From: Prorocentrum cordatum | Taxonomy: Eukaryota > Sar > Dinophyceae > Prorocentrales > Prorocentraceae | Length of the DNA: 64,000 nucleotides | Direction of reading: 5' to 3' | Assembly (NCBI GenBank): GCA_963575745.1 | Contig: CAUYUJ010005021.1 | Span: 1-64,000 of the forward strand | Part shown: in pieces, positions 51,825 through 62,754 of the stretch | Numbering within the stretch: position 1 is the first letter of the stretch | Layout of the letters: each line of letters opens with the position of its first letter | Translations under genes and position numbers: made by a program | Notes under the pieces: model-generated | The model's database searches: none | Told to the model about the DNA's origin: nothing | The model's input: only the letters and a program-made list of their open reading frames with translations

Positions 51825-52924
51825 AGACCTCCGGCGCCGAGGCTTCTTCGCGACGCGTTTCCTGGAACTCCCCACCCAGTCCAACCGGACAATGCTTTTC
51901 TGCTGCGGGGCGGGCAAGCTTCTACTTCCGAGAACTCGCCCAGAACGTGGTTCCGGGACTCGTCCGGAAGGGCCGCCGATGGGCAGACCGCCCAGGACTT
52001 CCTGCGCAAGAAACGTTTTCCCGGGTGAGCCATTGTCAACGGGAACGCGCCCCGCGCGGGATCGGGGTTCGCACGGGGGCGCCGCTGCTCTCGCCTGTCC
52101 AGGGGGCATGCATTGCCGCGCCCTTCCAGCATAGCGTTTGCGCTGCATTCGCGCGGCGCCGTGCCTCTCAAATCGGAATAAACTCTCGGAGCGCCGATGT
52201 AGCGCAACGTCTCCTTCTTCGCGCACGCCTCGTGGCCAGCGCCGTTGCCAGGAGGCCCGCTCCGAACACACCCGCTGTTTCCCCGCTCATATCGTGTTTC
52301 CAGCGGTGTTGATGGCTTGGCTTCAGATCTGGAGGCGCCCACGAGTTTTGAAGTACATGCGCTGCGGCCCGAGCTCCCCTGCGGTCTCGGAGGTCCCAAC
52401 CCATGCAGTCCCAGGCCCTTTCCGGGTGGCCCGACAATCTCCAAAGCTCCGCGCCCCAGCGAGCCCAAGTGCGCCAGTGGTGTAGCAAACAGTTTTTGTC
52501 GCAGCAACGAGAGCCCTCACCGCGTTCGAAAGCAGACGTAGGATGCACGTGGCCGGATTGGGCACAGCGGGCGGCCAGACAAGAAGGAACGCGCGGAAAA
52601 AACGGGGAGCACGCTCAGAAGGTGAAGTCCCTGCACTTGGGAGCTGGAGCGCGTGCGCAGCAGGAGGACGCGGAAAACTCCGAGGATGTGAGTGGCAGAG
52701 CGGCGTACGTAAACCGAAGACATGTGGCGGGTTCTGGAAATCCTGAGCCCCAAAAATGTTGTCACCTCTTGGGAGGTCGACTTTGGCTTCTGCCAGCCTC
52801 CGCCGAGTTTCCGCCAGCGGAGCCGCCGCCGTCTTACTTCCGCCGACCTTCCGCCGCGGAAGAGATGGCAACTCCTTCGATCCTCGAAGGCGCGGCCCGT
52901 TCTGCAAACGCCCTACCTTCCCAG
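51825..52924. other. 1.1 kb without repeats or an assignable gene
   Basis: The least repetitive stretch of the right half. Frames are open on both strands (minus 51743-52507, 254 codons; plus 51779-52312; minus 52323-52949) but with no motif or clear codon bias. Confidence 0.4.
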
Positions 52925-53110
52925 ACATCCGATGTCGTGCCTTTTTCAATGCGGGGTCCCTAGAAGTCTCGACCGATACCCCAGGACAGGCGTTTTATCC
53001 TGAATCGTTTGTTCCCGGTCCCAGGGCCCAGCGAGGTCCCCAAGAGGCCGAAAGTTGCGAAAAACCTCCGTTTTGATGTTCTCCATAACTTGGATCTCTG
53101 GGGTCGGGGC
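52925..53110 (+). repeat. Dispersed repeat D, copy 3
   Basis: CATCCGATGTCGTGC, AGTCTCGACCGATACCCCAG, GACAGGCGTTTTATCCTGAA, GGGCCCAGCGAGG, GCGAAAAACCTCCG; plus orientation. Confidence 0.8.
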
Positions 53111-53187
53111 CCCGTCCAGGGCCCAGGGGGACGACTGCCGGCAGAGGCGCGGCGGCCAGCGAGGTGCCGAGGAGAACCTCTCCGCGA

Positions 53188-53340
53188 GAGCCCTGTCCCT
53201 GCACAGGGGGAATATTCAAAAATAGTCAAAAAAACAACCAGGGGACGACTTTTCGACTATCTTTGGACTGTTTTGGAACACTTGTTGACAACTCTTTGGA
53301 ATACTGGTTGACAACTCTTTGTCTCTAGTCGGGGGCGGAC
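53188..53340 (-). mobile_element. MITE family M1, copy 3 (diverged, reverse)
   Basis: CCCTGTCCCTGCACAGGGGG, AATATTCAAAAATAGTC and CCAGGGGACGAC match the M1 3' end in reverse. The other end is poorly preserved (TAGTCGGGGGCGG at about 53327). It directly abuts repeat D copies on both sides. Confidence 0.55.
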
Positions 53341-53489
53341 AAGAGGAGGGTGTCCAGGGGGGGGGGGGCGCAAATCATGGCCGGCGGCACGTGCGCGGCC
53401 CAAGGGGGGAGGGCCAATGACGCATTGAAATGAGAAGAGGCGCCGTGAAATCTGGGGAGATCATGGCCCCCGCCATGAGATCCACCCCC

Positions 53490-53700
53490 CCCTAGTCCCA
53501 GACCCCCGACATCGTGATTTCTTTCGCAACGTCGACCCCCAAAGGTCTAGACCCCTTCCCCGGGATCCGTTTTTCGTCCTGAGTCGTTTTTTGACAGTCC
53601 CGAGGCCCGGGAAGGGCCTCTGGAGGCCGAAAATAGCAAAAAACCTCCCGTCGTGATTTGTTCACAACGCGAGGAGGTCTGGGGTCGTCACCCCCCTCTT
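53490..53700 (+). repeat. Dispersed repeat D, copy 4
   Basis: CAGACCCCCGACATCGTGAT, CAACGTCGACCCCC, GGTCTAGACCCC, CCCCGGGATCCGTTTTTCGT, CCCGAGGCCCGGGAAGGG, CGTCGTGATTTGTTCACAAC, GAGGAGGTCTGGGG. The most complete copy. Confidence 0.85.
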
Positions 53701-53896
53701 TGCCGTCCCCGATCTATAGGGCCTGCAGGGGGGACGACTGCCGGCAGATGCGCGGCGGCCGGCGAGGTGCCGGGGAGCATCCCCCCCCGCGGGAGCGCAC
53801 GGGACCGCCTGCACGCGGCCTGCCGGGCCCCCGGCAGCTGAAGGCGACGCCCATCGCCCCTGGGGGGAGCCCCTCGCTCCTAAGGAACCCTAAAGA

Positions 53897-53966
53897 AGAG
53901 GAGGAGGAGGAGGAGGAGGAGGAGGAGGAGGAGGAAGAGGAGGAGGAGGAGGAGGAGGAGGTGGTG
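53897..53966. repeat. GGA microsatellite
   Basis: About 65 bp of GGA with two AGG-to-AAG interruptions. Confidence 0.95.
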
Positions 53967-53991
53967 GGCGAGAGGCGCTGAAGCAACCCCT

Positions 53992-54150
53992 GAGAGTCGG
54001 GCGTGTCCCCCTACAGGCGGACTTTGGATGATTTTTGTTCTATACCCCACAAAAATTCAACAAACGCTCCAAAATATACTCAAAAAGTCGTCCACATACT
54101 ATTTTTGACAATTTTTGAATATTCCTCCTGTAGAGGGACAGACCCAACCT
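53992..54150. mobile_element. MITE family M1, copy 4
   Basis: GTCGGGCGTGTCCCCCTACA (53996) to TGTAGAGGGACAGACCCAAC (54148). The interior shares AAAATA..CTC and GACAATTTTTGAATATTCCT with copies 1 and 2. Flanking direct repeats are not convincing here. Confidence 0.7.
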
Positions 54151-54374
54151 AATCCTACAGTCGGGGCATTGACCCAAGGAACCCCAAATCAGGAACGAGG
54201 GACCTTTTTTCCATACGTCAACTTTCGATGTTCCCTCCAAGACCGGAGGAAAACCTAAGGCAAGCTGCGAAACAATTAAGGAACACGGAGCCCCTCCCCA
54301 ACGAAAAGGGTTCCTTCCTCAGCGCCCCGATCGTAGTGCAGCCTCTCCTCTCTCTCGCCCTCTCCCCAGAGATC

Positions 54375-54545
54375 CAACGTATTGAAAAAATCTAGACGGA
54401 GGTGTTTCGCAACTTTCGGCCTCTAGGGGTCCTCGCTGGGCCCCGGGACCATGAAAAAACGATTCAGGATGAAACGCCGGTCCTGGGGAATCGGTCGAGA
54501 TTTCCGGGGACCCCGCATTGAAAACATCACGACGTCGGATCTCTG
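54375..54545 (-). repeat. Dispersed repeat D, copy 5
   Basis: Reverse orientation: GGTGTTTCGCAACTTTCGGC, GGGCCCCGGGACCATG, CGATTCAGGATGAAACGCC, CCTGGGGAATCGGTCGAGAT, CATCACGACGTCGGATCTCT. Confidence 0.8.
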
Positions 54546-54639
54546 GGTCTCTCTACCTCCATGCGAGCGTCGGCCTGGTGGAGGAAGAGGGCGGGCGAGG
54601 CGGAGGGAGACGGAGGAGGCGCGCCAGTACTTTCGATGA

Positions 54640-55440
54640 GGGGAGACGGAGGAGGGGAGGAGGAGGAGGAGGAGGAGGAGGAGGGGGGCGAAGACCAGTG
54701 CAAACCCAAGACTCAACGATGCAGGAATACACCCTCCACCCAAGCAAAACAGTAGCCCCATACAACAGCTCACTTGAACTGAGGGAAGTGCCCCGTTGGG
54801 GAACATACGCGTAAAAATCCTGAAGCGTGCCAAAACACCATTCTCTGGACTTCAATTCCACGGATCAACCTGACTGTTGCGTCTTGACGATCCTGAACCG
54901 TGCCAGAACACCATTCCTGCGACTTCAATACCGCGAATCAACGTAATTGTTGTGCCCTGACAGTCCTAAATCGCTCCTAGACGTATTTCTGGTACTTTTA
55001 CAATCGATGGAACTCTTGCGAACTTTCGGAACACATGTACGCGGCGTCAAGCCGAGTCATGTCTTGCAAAAGAACTGCCCTCAATCCGTGACGCTTTCTA
55101 AGCCTTCATGACACGAATGCACGCGGCGCGAAAGCGAGAACCACATCTTGAACAGCACCCGCCCTCAATCCGAAAAACCCTTGCAAATGCTTAACATCAA
55201 TATGCGCGGTACTAAGGCGAGAGCCACACGTGGAAAACCACCGGTCCTCAATCCGCGGAGCCCTTGCAAATTTTTGAATCCAATGCGCGCGGAGCTAACG
55301 CGAGAACCTTGTTCTGAACAGCGCGCCCTCAATCCGCGAAGCTCTTGCAAGTTTTACACAACGAGTGAACGCGGGGCTAGAGCGAGAGCCACATTTTGGA
55401 AGCGACCCGCCCTCCGTCTGTGAAGCTTCAGGTGCATAAG
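54640..55440 (-). repeat. Composite repeat family, reverse copy
   Basis: Starts with GGA (54650-54690), then the complement of GGGTTTACACTGGTC and TGCAACATCGTTG-type sequence, then two ~80-bp units (CGTGCCAGAACACCATTCC, GATCAACCTGACTGTTGCGT) and at least four ~83-bp units (CCCGCCCTCAATCCG, CTTGCAAATGC). The order is exactly that of the 58.4-59.1 kb copy in reverse. Confidence 0.8.
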
Positions 55441-55549
55441 TGGTAAGGAAATCTCAAGCGAAACGCCCAGCCCGCCCTTCCGACCGGCCTCGGGGCCCGA
55501 CAAGGAGGAGGAGGAGTTATTCACAAGGAGTATGACTTGTGAAACGAGG

Positions 55550-55983
55550 GAAGGAGGGAGGGAGGGAGGGAGGGAGGGAGAAGGAGGAGGGGGAAGGACG
55601 AGCAGAAGAAGAGAGCGTTTGCTCCCTTCACTTCTCCCCCTCCCTCTCTCACTCGCTCGCGCGCTCCCTCTGTCCCTCTCTCCCGTGTTTGTTGATGTGA
55701 TGTTCTCTCCCTCTCTCTCTCTCTCTCTTTTTTTTTTCTCTCTCTCTCTCTCTCTTTTCTTTACTTCTCTTCTCTCTCTCTCTCTCTCTCTCTCCCTCTC
55801 GCTCTCTGTCTCTCTCTCTCTCTTTCTCTCTCTCCCCCCTCTAACTTTCTCTGCCTCCGTCTCCGTCTGTGTATATTTCTGTATAACTGTGTCAGTCTAT
55901 CTGTCTGTCTCTCTCTCTCTCTCTCTGTCTGTCTGTCTGTCTGTCTGTATTTCTCTGTCTGTCTGTCTCTCTGTCTGTATGTC

Positions 55984-56026
<43 letters not shown>

Positions 56027-56067
56027 GCCTGTCCTTCTGTCTGTCTGTCTGCTGCCTGCCTGCCGGC

Positions 56068-56103
<36 letters not shown>

Positions 56104-56215
56104 TTCTGCCTGTCTGTCTGCCCGTCTCCCACCCTCGCTCTCTATAGCTCTCTCTCTCTCACTCTCTCCCTCGCCCTATCTTCCTCTCTATATTCCTATA
56201 CATCCGTTTCTCTCA
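55550..56215. repeat. GGGA tract, CT tract and TGTC microsatellite
   Basis: GGAGGGAG (55552-55585), CT-rich with T-runs (55620-55850) and TCTG (55895-56130). Confidence 0.95.
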
Positions 56216-56531
56216 AGGCATTTGTTTCTAACAGTGTGTGGCTCTCGCCTTGACGCAGTGCGCACTCGCCTTCAACATCTCGAAGACTTGCATGTGGTTC
56301 TTGTCTGAACGCTGCGCATGTCTGTCTTCACAGTTTCCGGCAACTGCGCGGATGGTGGACGGCTCGTAATGTGGCTGTCGTCTGGGAATTCTTCAGGCCG
56401 TATGATCAGAAAGTGTGGCACATCCATCAACTGATCCCACCAGCCCTTTAGAGCGTGAGTGGTTTAGAGCGTTTCCTCATCCAACTCCCCGTCTTCCATT
56501 TCGGGGAGGGGCTTATCACTGTTCCCTATTA

Positions 56532-56925
56532 CAGTGGAGGCTAGTCCACAAGAAACCTTCCACGAGAAACCCAGCCCTGAGACCCCAGGACGTCCATTGA
56601 TTTCCGGTGTGGGAACGTCGTGCTCTCCACCGCAAACCATCGAAACCCAAGAAACCCAGAGCACCCTGAAGGCAAGCATTGAGCAGGGACCGACCGTCCA
56701 GGCATTCCTATAGGCCTACCACAAAATGATCCAATAACAAAAACAATGTTCTTAGAACATAAACCAAATGTGTTAAAAGAAGACAGTCCCAGCCAGAAAT
56801 GTTCTAAGAACATTTCGTGCAAACCACAAGTGGTTCTTAGAACATTCTTTGGTAGGCCTATAGGCGAGCCAGGACGCTTCGCAACTGCTTGGAAACAGGG
56901 TGTTTCTTGGCATGGGCCTCCACTG
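56532..56925. mobile_element. TIR element T1, long copy
   Basis: CAGTGGAGGC at the left and GCCTCCACTG at the right, both flanked by TA (56530-56531, 56926-56927), extended TIR ATTACAGTGGAGGC. The interior matches the shorter element at 59693-59860 but carries ~220 extra bp that include a second TIR element. TA duplication and CAG...CTG ends fit the Tc1/mariner superfamily. Homology with the 59.7-kb locus continues past the right end, so a larger shared unit is possible. Confidence 0.65.
56708..56863. mobile_element. TIR element nested inside T1
   Basis: A perfect 15-bp TIR, CCTATAGGCCTACCA (56708-56722), and its complement (56849-56863). The 156-bp interior is AT-rich and has three TTCTWAGAA palindromes (AATGTTCTTAGAACAT, AATGTTCTAAGAACATT, GGTTCTTAGAACATT). 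No ORF. No clear duplication flanks it. Confidence 0.7.
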
Positions 56926-56929
56926 TAAT

Positions 56930-57770
56930 GTACACACACCCTCCCCCGCGCTGCCGGCAGCCAGCCAGGACCCATGAGAACACCCGCCCAGCACCCGTGG
57001 AAACGAGAACCATACAAAATACACGTTGCCCCTCCAAGCTCGGAGCACGCGCGGGCGTCCTGCGGCCACTCTGCCCTGGTTTTTGACAAGGACGGCGGGG
57101 GTGCCGCATATGGCCTGCTGCGCGCAGGCCAACCGTCAACGCAGGCCAAAAGTAGAATCGCAAGCACGATCTAAAATTAGATTTCGCAAAGGGCAGCGAC
57201 GAAATCAATGACGATTTTCAGATGTGATTTCAGAACCCAGCCCAGGCTGGCCACTCCGTTGATTAAAACCTCCCAACACAAAACACATGTTGGCTCCAAA
57301 TCTGGAGCATGCGCAGGGCCCCTTTTGCTGGGAGCGCTCATCTGCTCCACGCCTCCTCTAGATGTCACAATTGGTCCATCGCTGTCAGTGTTTGGCGCTC
57401 CCTGGAGGAGCCGCCCTTCTCACATAATGCTTGGCACTTCGCTTCAGGGGTATTCGAGATCCTGAACTCCTCGGGGCCAGGGCCCCAAGCACCTGGGGTC
57501 CTTATTGGTTCCCCGAAGCTGGCGCACCTGGCGCGGCAGGAGCACGCAAAACACACGCAGAACAGTTGGCGCACGCGGAGCATGTGCCACACCTGGCACG
57601 CTTGGACCTCCAAGATGCCTGGTGCACACCTGGAACCCGTAGCGCGCATGGCGTGTGTGGCGTTCCTGGGCGATCTACTGAAACTCAGGTGTTACTCATG
57701 TGTTGGGAGGGCAGGTGGCAGTGAGCTGGACGCCCTGCTATCTGGGAGGGTTGCTTGACCCCTCCCCCAT
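56930..57770. other. Dispersed repeat pieces, no gene assigned
   Basis: ACACGTTGCCCCTCCAAGCT and GCACGCGCGGGCGTCCTGCG (57020-57070) match 60275-60330 and, more weakly, 57280-57320. A plus frame at 57525-57720 (DLQDAWCTPGTRSAHGVCGV) has no recognisable motif. Confidence 0.45.
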
Positions 57771-58215
57771 ACCTCCCCCTTCCCCGGGACCTGGACGGGG
57801 GGGGCGGCCGTTCATCAGAGCGTACAAGGGGCCTCGAAGAGAAGGCCAACACCATGGATGTTAATAAAGCTCTGGCACATAAATTTGGCCTCTCGGAGAA
57901 GGCAACGCTAATTGAGCACGCGCCCTTCTTTGATCGAACGCCTGCAAGATGGCCCAAAGATGGTCTCCGAGGCCCCAAAGAGTGCCCCAAGAGTGCCTCA
58001 AAGAGGCGCCCAGAAGGCCCCAAGAGGCCCCCCTGAGGTCCCCAAGAGGCGCCCAAAGACCCCCAACAGGCCCCAAGAGGCTCCCCCGAGGTAGCCAAGG
58101 CGCTCCCAAGAGGGCCCCGCGAACGCCAAGATGCCCCCAAGACGCACTAAGAGGCCTCCAAGAAGCTATCAAGAGGCATCCGAAGAGACTCCAGGAGTAA
58201 TCCAAGAGGCCTCTG
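57770..58215 (+). repeat. CAAGATGGCC minisatellite element, copy B
   Basis: Matches 22240-22655: GACCTGGACGGG lead, CGCTAATTGAG, CCCTTCTTTGATCGAACG, then CCCAAGAGG arrays and the exit CCAAGAGGCCTCTGG, followed by TCC and ATC repeats (58235-58325). Confidence 0.8.
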
Positions 58216-58384
58216 GTTTTTCTGCTCGCTCTCCTCCTATCTCCTCATCCTCCTCCTCTTCCTCCTCCTCCTCCTCATCATCATCACCATCATCATCATC
58301 AGCAGCATCATCATCACCATCATCCTCTTATAACTAGCCTATCCCTGTCGCACCCCGAGGCCAATTTTTAGGGCGGGTTGGGCG

Positions 58385-59135
58385 TTTCGCCTGAGACTTC
58401 CTCACCACTTCTGACTCTGAAACTTAAACATGTGGCTCTCGTCTTAGCGCGTCGCACACTCGTTTCAAACGTTTGCAAGACTTTCACGGATTGAGGGCGG
58501 GTGGTTTTCAAACTGTGGCTCTCGCCTCAGTGCCGCGAATATTCGTTTTTTTTCATTTGCAAGAGCTTCACGGATTGAGGGCGAGTGATTTTCGAAATTT
58601 GGCTCTCGCCTTAGCGCGGCGCACACTCGTTTTAACATTTGCAAGTGCTTCACGGATTGAGGGCGGTTCTTTTTCAAAATATGACTCTCGCCTTATCGCC
58701 GCGCACATTCGTTAGAAACATATGCAAGAGTTAAACGGGTTCCCATCATCAACGTACCAGAACTTGCGTTTTGGAAGGATTCAAGATTATGCGGGTGCAA
58801 CAGTTACGGTGGTTCGTTCTGTTGAATTCCTAGGAATGTCGTTCCGGCACGACTCAGGACCGCCAAGACGCAACAGTCAGGTGCATCCGCGGTGTTGGAA
58901 TCCCAAAGAACAATGTTTTGGCATGCTTCAGGGTCTTCAAGCAGGTGTCTTCCAACGAGGCACGTCCATCGATGGAAATGAACCGTTGTAGTGGCCTATG
59001 AAGAGGGAGCTTGGAGGAAGGGTTTCCTCCAACATCGTTGATGCCTCTTGGGTTTACACTGGTCCTCCTCCTCCTCCTCTTCCTCCTCCTCCTCCTCCTC
59101 CTCCTCACCCTCCTCCCTCTTCTCTCCACCCTTCT
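58385..59135 (+). repeat. Composite repeat family, best copy
   Basis: Four ~83-bp units (TTTGCAAGAGCTTCACGGAT, TGAGGGCGGGTGGTTTTC, GGCTCTCGCCTTAGCGCGGC) from 58430 to 58740; two ~80-bp units (ACGACTCAGGACCGCCAAGA, CAACAGTCAGGTGCATCCGC); then AAGAGGGAGCTTGGAGG, CCAACATCGTTGATGCCTCT and TTTACACTGGTCC, ending in TCC (59066-59105). Confidence 0.85.
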
Positions 59136-59182
59136 CCCTTTCCCCCTCTTCCTCCGAGTCCTCCTCCATGCATGCTCCTCCA

Positions 59183-59262
59183 CATCTCTGATCAAGGCAA
59201 CTCGCCTGGGCATCGTCTCTGGATGGGCTGGTGGGGCTACGCGAAGCGTCTAGAAGTACACT
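59183..59262 (+). repeat. CTGATCAAGGCAACTCGCC module
   Basis: Third and best copy of the 80-bp module found after TCC tracts, at 22.9 and 41.9 kb too. Confidence 0.75.
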
Positions 59263-59690
59263 GGTGGGGGGGCGTTTTCCTTTCAAAATGCGGCTCTCGC
59301 CTGAAACCAACTAAGACGTCATCGCCTAAAACGTGTCATTCCCGAGCAGCGACGCAGGCAGGTGGAGAGCGGTCTTTTCTCGAAGTCTGGACCTCGCGCG
59401 AGGTCGCGAGGTGTCCATAGGCTCTGTGACCGAAGCACCCCGCTCCTACCATCTGCAGGGACGAAGCCCGATCCCGTGCCGACTCCCGGTGTCGCTTCAG
59501 ACGGCCTCGGAGCTGCGATGACCAAGCTGAACGCTTCTGGCGGCAACGGTACAGGCGGAAGGCAGCTGTTTCACAAAGTCGTGCACGACCGAGGCCCGGG
59601 ATGGCCGCCGATGTGCGCTTCAACACGCGCACGGCTCGGTGTCTCGGCTTCTCGCTCGAAGGTCCAGCTGGGGCAAGACTAAACTGACCC
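59263..59690. other. No assignable gene
   Basis: A minus frame (59336-59632, 98 codons) reads RLYRCRQKRSAWSSQLRGRL and a plus frame overlaps it. Both lack known motifs. Confidence 0.4.
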
Positions 59691-59692
59691 TA

Positions 59693-59860
59693 CAGTAGGA
59701 GCTCGACCACAAGAAGCCTTCCACAACCCTGAGACCCCAGGATGCCCATTCATGTTTGGTAGAGGAACGTCAAGCTTTCTTATAGTAGAACCATCGACAC
59801 CAAAGAAACCCAGGGCACCCTGGAGGCAAGCAGGGTGTCTCTTGGCAGGGGTCTCCACTG
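59693..59860. mobile_element. TIR element T1, short copy
   Basis: 168 bp; ends CAGTAGGAGC and GGTCTCCACTG with flanking TA on both sides (59691-59692, 59861-59862). The interior shares CCACAAGAAGCCTTCCAC, CCCTGAGACCCCAGGA and AAGAAACCCAG.GCACCCTG with the long copy and lacks the nested element. Confidence 0.65.
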
Positions 59861-59862
59861 TA

Positions 59863-60640
59863 ATACACGCCCCCCTCCCTTATGCGACCGACAACCAGAC
59901 GAGACCAAGGAGAACATCCAGAGGAGGAGGACCTGACCTGACCTGAAGCTCGTGGAATCCAAATAGGTCGTCAACAGAAACTTTAACACTCATATTGCTG
60001 CCAGATGCTGGAATTGACTGAGCAAAGGACTCTGAGAAGTCAACTCCGTTACCCACAGACTGCAAGAGTCCGCACGACCTGCTGCCATCCGCCCAAGACG
60101 GCACAGGCCCTGGCGAGGACCCCAGCGCAGGCACGCAACCAGCCTGTTCGGGCCCCGCTCCTAGGCACGAGGAACTCCCATGGTTCCAAAACAAAGGGGG
60201 TGCCTCAAAGCAGCCGCCAGGGGGGAGGCTCACGACGATCGTGCCCTCCCTTCCCGAACAAAAGCCAAAAAACATACACGTTGCCTCCAAGGTTGGAGAA
60301 GGCGCGGGCGGTCTGCGACCAGTCTGCTTTGGTTTTTGACAGCGACCCAGAAGTCGCTGCGGGATGTTTTTGATGGTCGCGCCTTCCTGCCGTGGTGTAC
60401 ATCGGCGGTGCTCTGCGGCTGGTGCCCTGTAGAGCCGTTGACGGTAACAACTGATCGTTATTGTTTGCTGCTCTCAATGCCCTGACTGTGGAATGCTCTC
60501 GCTGTGCACCGTGCAGATCCAGGACCCTCTCGCCTTTCCAGCGGGTGCTCGCCGCCGAGGGGTGAGGGCCCCTGCGCTGGCCATGGGGGGGCTGAGTCAG
60601 GATGAGGCGTGGTGCAACTTCGGCGGTTTATCCTCCCCCC
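59863..60640. other. Repeat piece and unassigned sequence
   Basis: 60275-60340 matches 57020-57085 (CACGTTGCCTCCAAGGTTGG, TGGTTTTTGACA). No coding signal. Confidence 0.45.
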
Positions 60641-60644
60641 GACT

Positions 60645-60905
60645 CCGCCTCCTCCTCCTCCTCATCCTCCTCCTCCTCCTTATCCTCCTCCTCCTCCTCC
60701 TCCTCCTCCTCCTCCTCCTCCTCCCCTCCTCCCCCCGCCCCCTCCTGCTCCTCCTCCTCCTCCTCCTCCTCCTCCTCCTCCTCCTCCTAATCCTCCTCCT
60801 CCTTATTCTCCTCTTGCTTCTCCTCCTCCTCCTCCTCCTCCTCCTCATCCTCCTTATCCACCTCCTCCCTCCCTCCCTTCTTCCTCCATCCACACTCTCT
60901 CTCTC
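60645..60905. repeat. TCC microsatellite
   Basis: TCC with TTATCC/TAATCC steps and a CCCCTCC block; ends in CT repeats (60894-60912). Confidence 0.95.
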
Positions 60906-61089
60906 TCTCCCTTTCCATCTCTCCAGCTAGACTAGGTCGAGTCGGTTGGGCGAGGCGAGGCAATGCTGGAGGGTAGAGCTTGTGAGCAGGAGGGGGGGAA
61001 GGAGGATTGAGTCGGGAGTAGGAAGCATGGTATGAAGGCAAGAGACGAGATCACAAGAAGGGGGAGGAGGAGATTACGGCAGGAAGGCG

Positions 61090-61771
61090 ATGCTCATGAA
61101 AGTCGCAATGGCACCCATCGGTCCATCATCTATTGCCAGCGCAACCGCTTACTCAAGACGTTACGCCATGCCTGATATCTACGTAGCTCATGGCGGCTCA
61201 CAACCAAACACGCCGAACATCTCGCCAAAACATGCAATTTCATCCCACCGCACTGCTCGGCTACAACGCAGACTGAAGAATCTGGCTTACCCATCTTGCG
61301 CATTGATGACACCACCTCGTGACGACAAACTCAAGAACCGTGAACCGTGCGCACCTCCTGCTCGTCTTGCTCCTGGTACACCAACGCACTCAGTGTGCCA
61401 TGTCTTGCACGTCTGTGCGAACCGCCCTCCCTCCGTGCCCGGTGCGACGGGCCCACAGGAACGCCGCGCCGAAATGCCCGCTTGGCTGCGGCGGCGGTGG
61501 ACGAGTAGAGAAGTGTGCTGCAACATCGCGCACGAGGTTAGCGAAGATTGCGATGTGATGTCACTGTGCGTCAACAGAGAGCGGTCTGAACAAAGAACGC
61601 AAGCAGTTCGCAGATGCAGAATGTGATAAACTGTGCCAACGTGGTACCACACATCGCAAGATGACCATTCATGCATACGATGGTGCTGAAGTGAAGGCGA
61701 ATTTCAAACTACCGATGTTGCGATTTGGCTCATTTGCGAAATCCGCCATTGTGTCCTTTGCGGCGTGGTAG
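61090..61771 (+). pseudogene. Protein-like fragments, unknown
   Basis: After 61319 one phase reads RAHLLLVLLLVHQRTQCAMS, a TGA at about 61556, then ESGLNKERKQFADAECDKLC and MTIHAYDGAEVKANFKLPML to a TAG at 61771. Upstream another phase is protein-like (HESRNGTHRSIIYCQRNRLL). The second half has ordinary composition unlike repeat-coded frames. No family recognised; frames change, so decayed if ever a gene. Confidence 0.25.
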
Positions 61772-61904
61772 AATGCAGTGCTGTCTGGCTGGGTTGCTGT
61801 TATCTTCCGAGGAACCTCACCCTCGCCACATAGTGTCGCATGCATCCCCCCTTCCCCTCCGAGGTTCCTCGGTGTCTCCACGCGTGCCTGGTTTCCAAGG
61901 CAAC

Positions 61905-62345
61905 CCAAGAAGCCCAGCGAAGCCGTCAAGATGGTCCAAGATCGCCTCAAGACGCAAACAAGAGAGCCCCTCAGAAGATCTCAGAAGCGCCCAATAGGTC
62001 CCAAGAAGCTCCAAAAGACACCAAGACAACCCCGAAGGCGCTCTCCCAGAGGCCCTCAGTAGATTTTGGTGTCGCCTTGGCTTGTCCATGTTACCCGCGT
62101 TCCAAGCTCTTCGGTACAAGCTCGACCTGCGTGTGGCCCCGGGAGGGCCCCAAGCTGGCCCACAGGGGCTCCGAAGTGCCTCGATGCTGCCGATGTCGGT
62201 CCATGACGGCACCAAGGCCGCCCAACGGCAGCCCCAAGAAACCCCCCCAGACGGCCGAGGGGCCCAACAAAGACTGCCCAAGGGAGCCCCAAGACTGCCC
62301 CACGGGAACTCTGGACAGCCCTAAAACGGCCGCAAGAAACTCCGC
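61905..62345 (+). repeat. CCAAGAAGCCC/CAAGATGGTCC minisatellite
   Basis: Diverged array of the same 12-bp family as 45.7-47.1 kb, with GGCCCCAAGCTGGCCC-type units. Confidence 0.65.
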
Positions 62346-62750
62346 GAGAGCTGTCCACGAAGCGCGGAGGCGCAATGTGTCACATGCGACGGCTCTGCGG
62401 GCGGTGCTCGAGGGTTCGGCACCCAGCGTGCACGGTAGCGGATTCGCCGCAGGCACCTGGATAGATAGTGCGCCAGAAGATAACATGGCACTGCAGACGC
62501 AATGTGATGCAGCCCACTGCAATCTACACAAACCTATATATGTCTGTAAGCACAAGCCACCTACTGCAATACAGTATGGATGCGTACACACGCGCACGAG
62601 ATGCAACACACATATATATATATACACATATATACATATATGCATACATGCGCCTGCGCATACAATGTTGTATGATTCCTGAGCACTGCGGTCGTGTGGC
62701 CATTCGCTTGCGTAACCAGTGACATAGACTATTGCCCTGGCCCTCCAACC
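62346..62750. other. No gene; short TA tract
   Basis: Unassigned sequence with a TATATATACACATATATACATATA tract at 62611-62640 (alternating purine-pyrimidine). Confidence 0.5.
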
Positions 62751-62754
62751 TGTC

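Noticed and set aside
55532-56308. 258-codon Ser/Leu/Cys-Val frame
   Set aside because: Translated CT and TGTC microsatellite.
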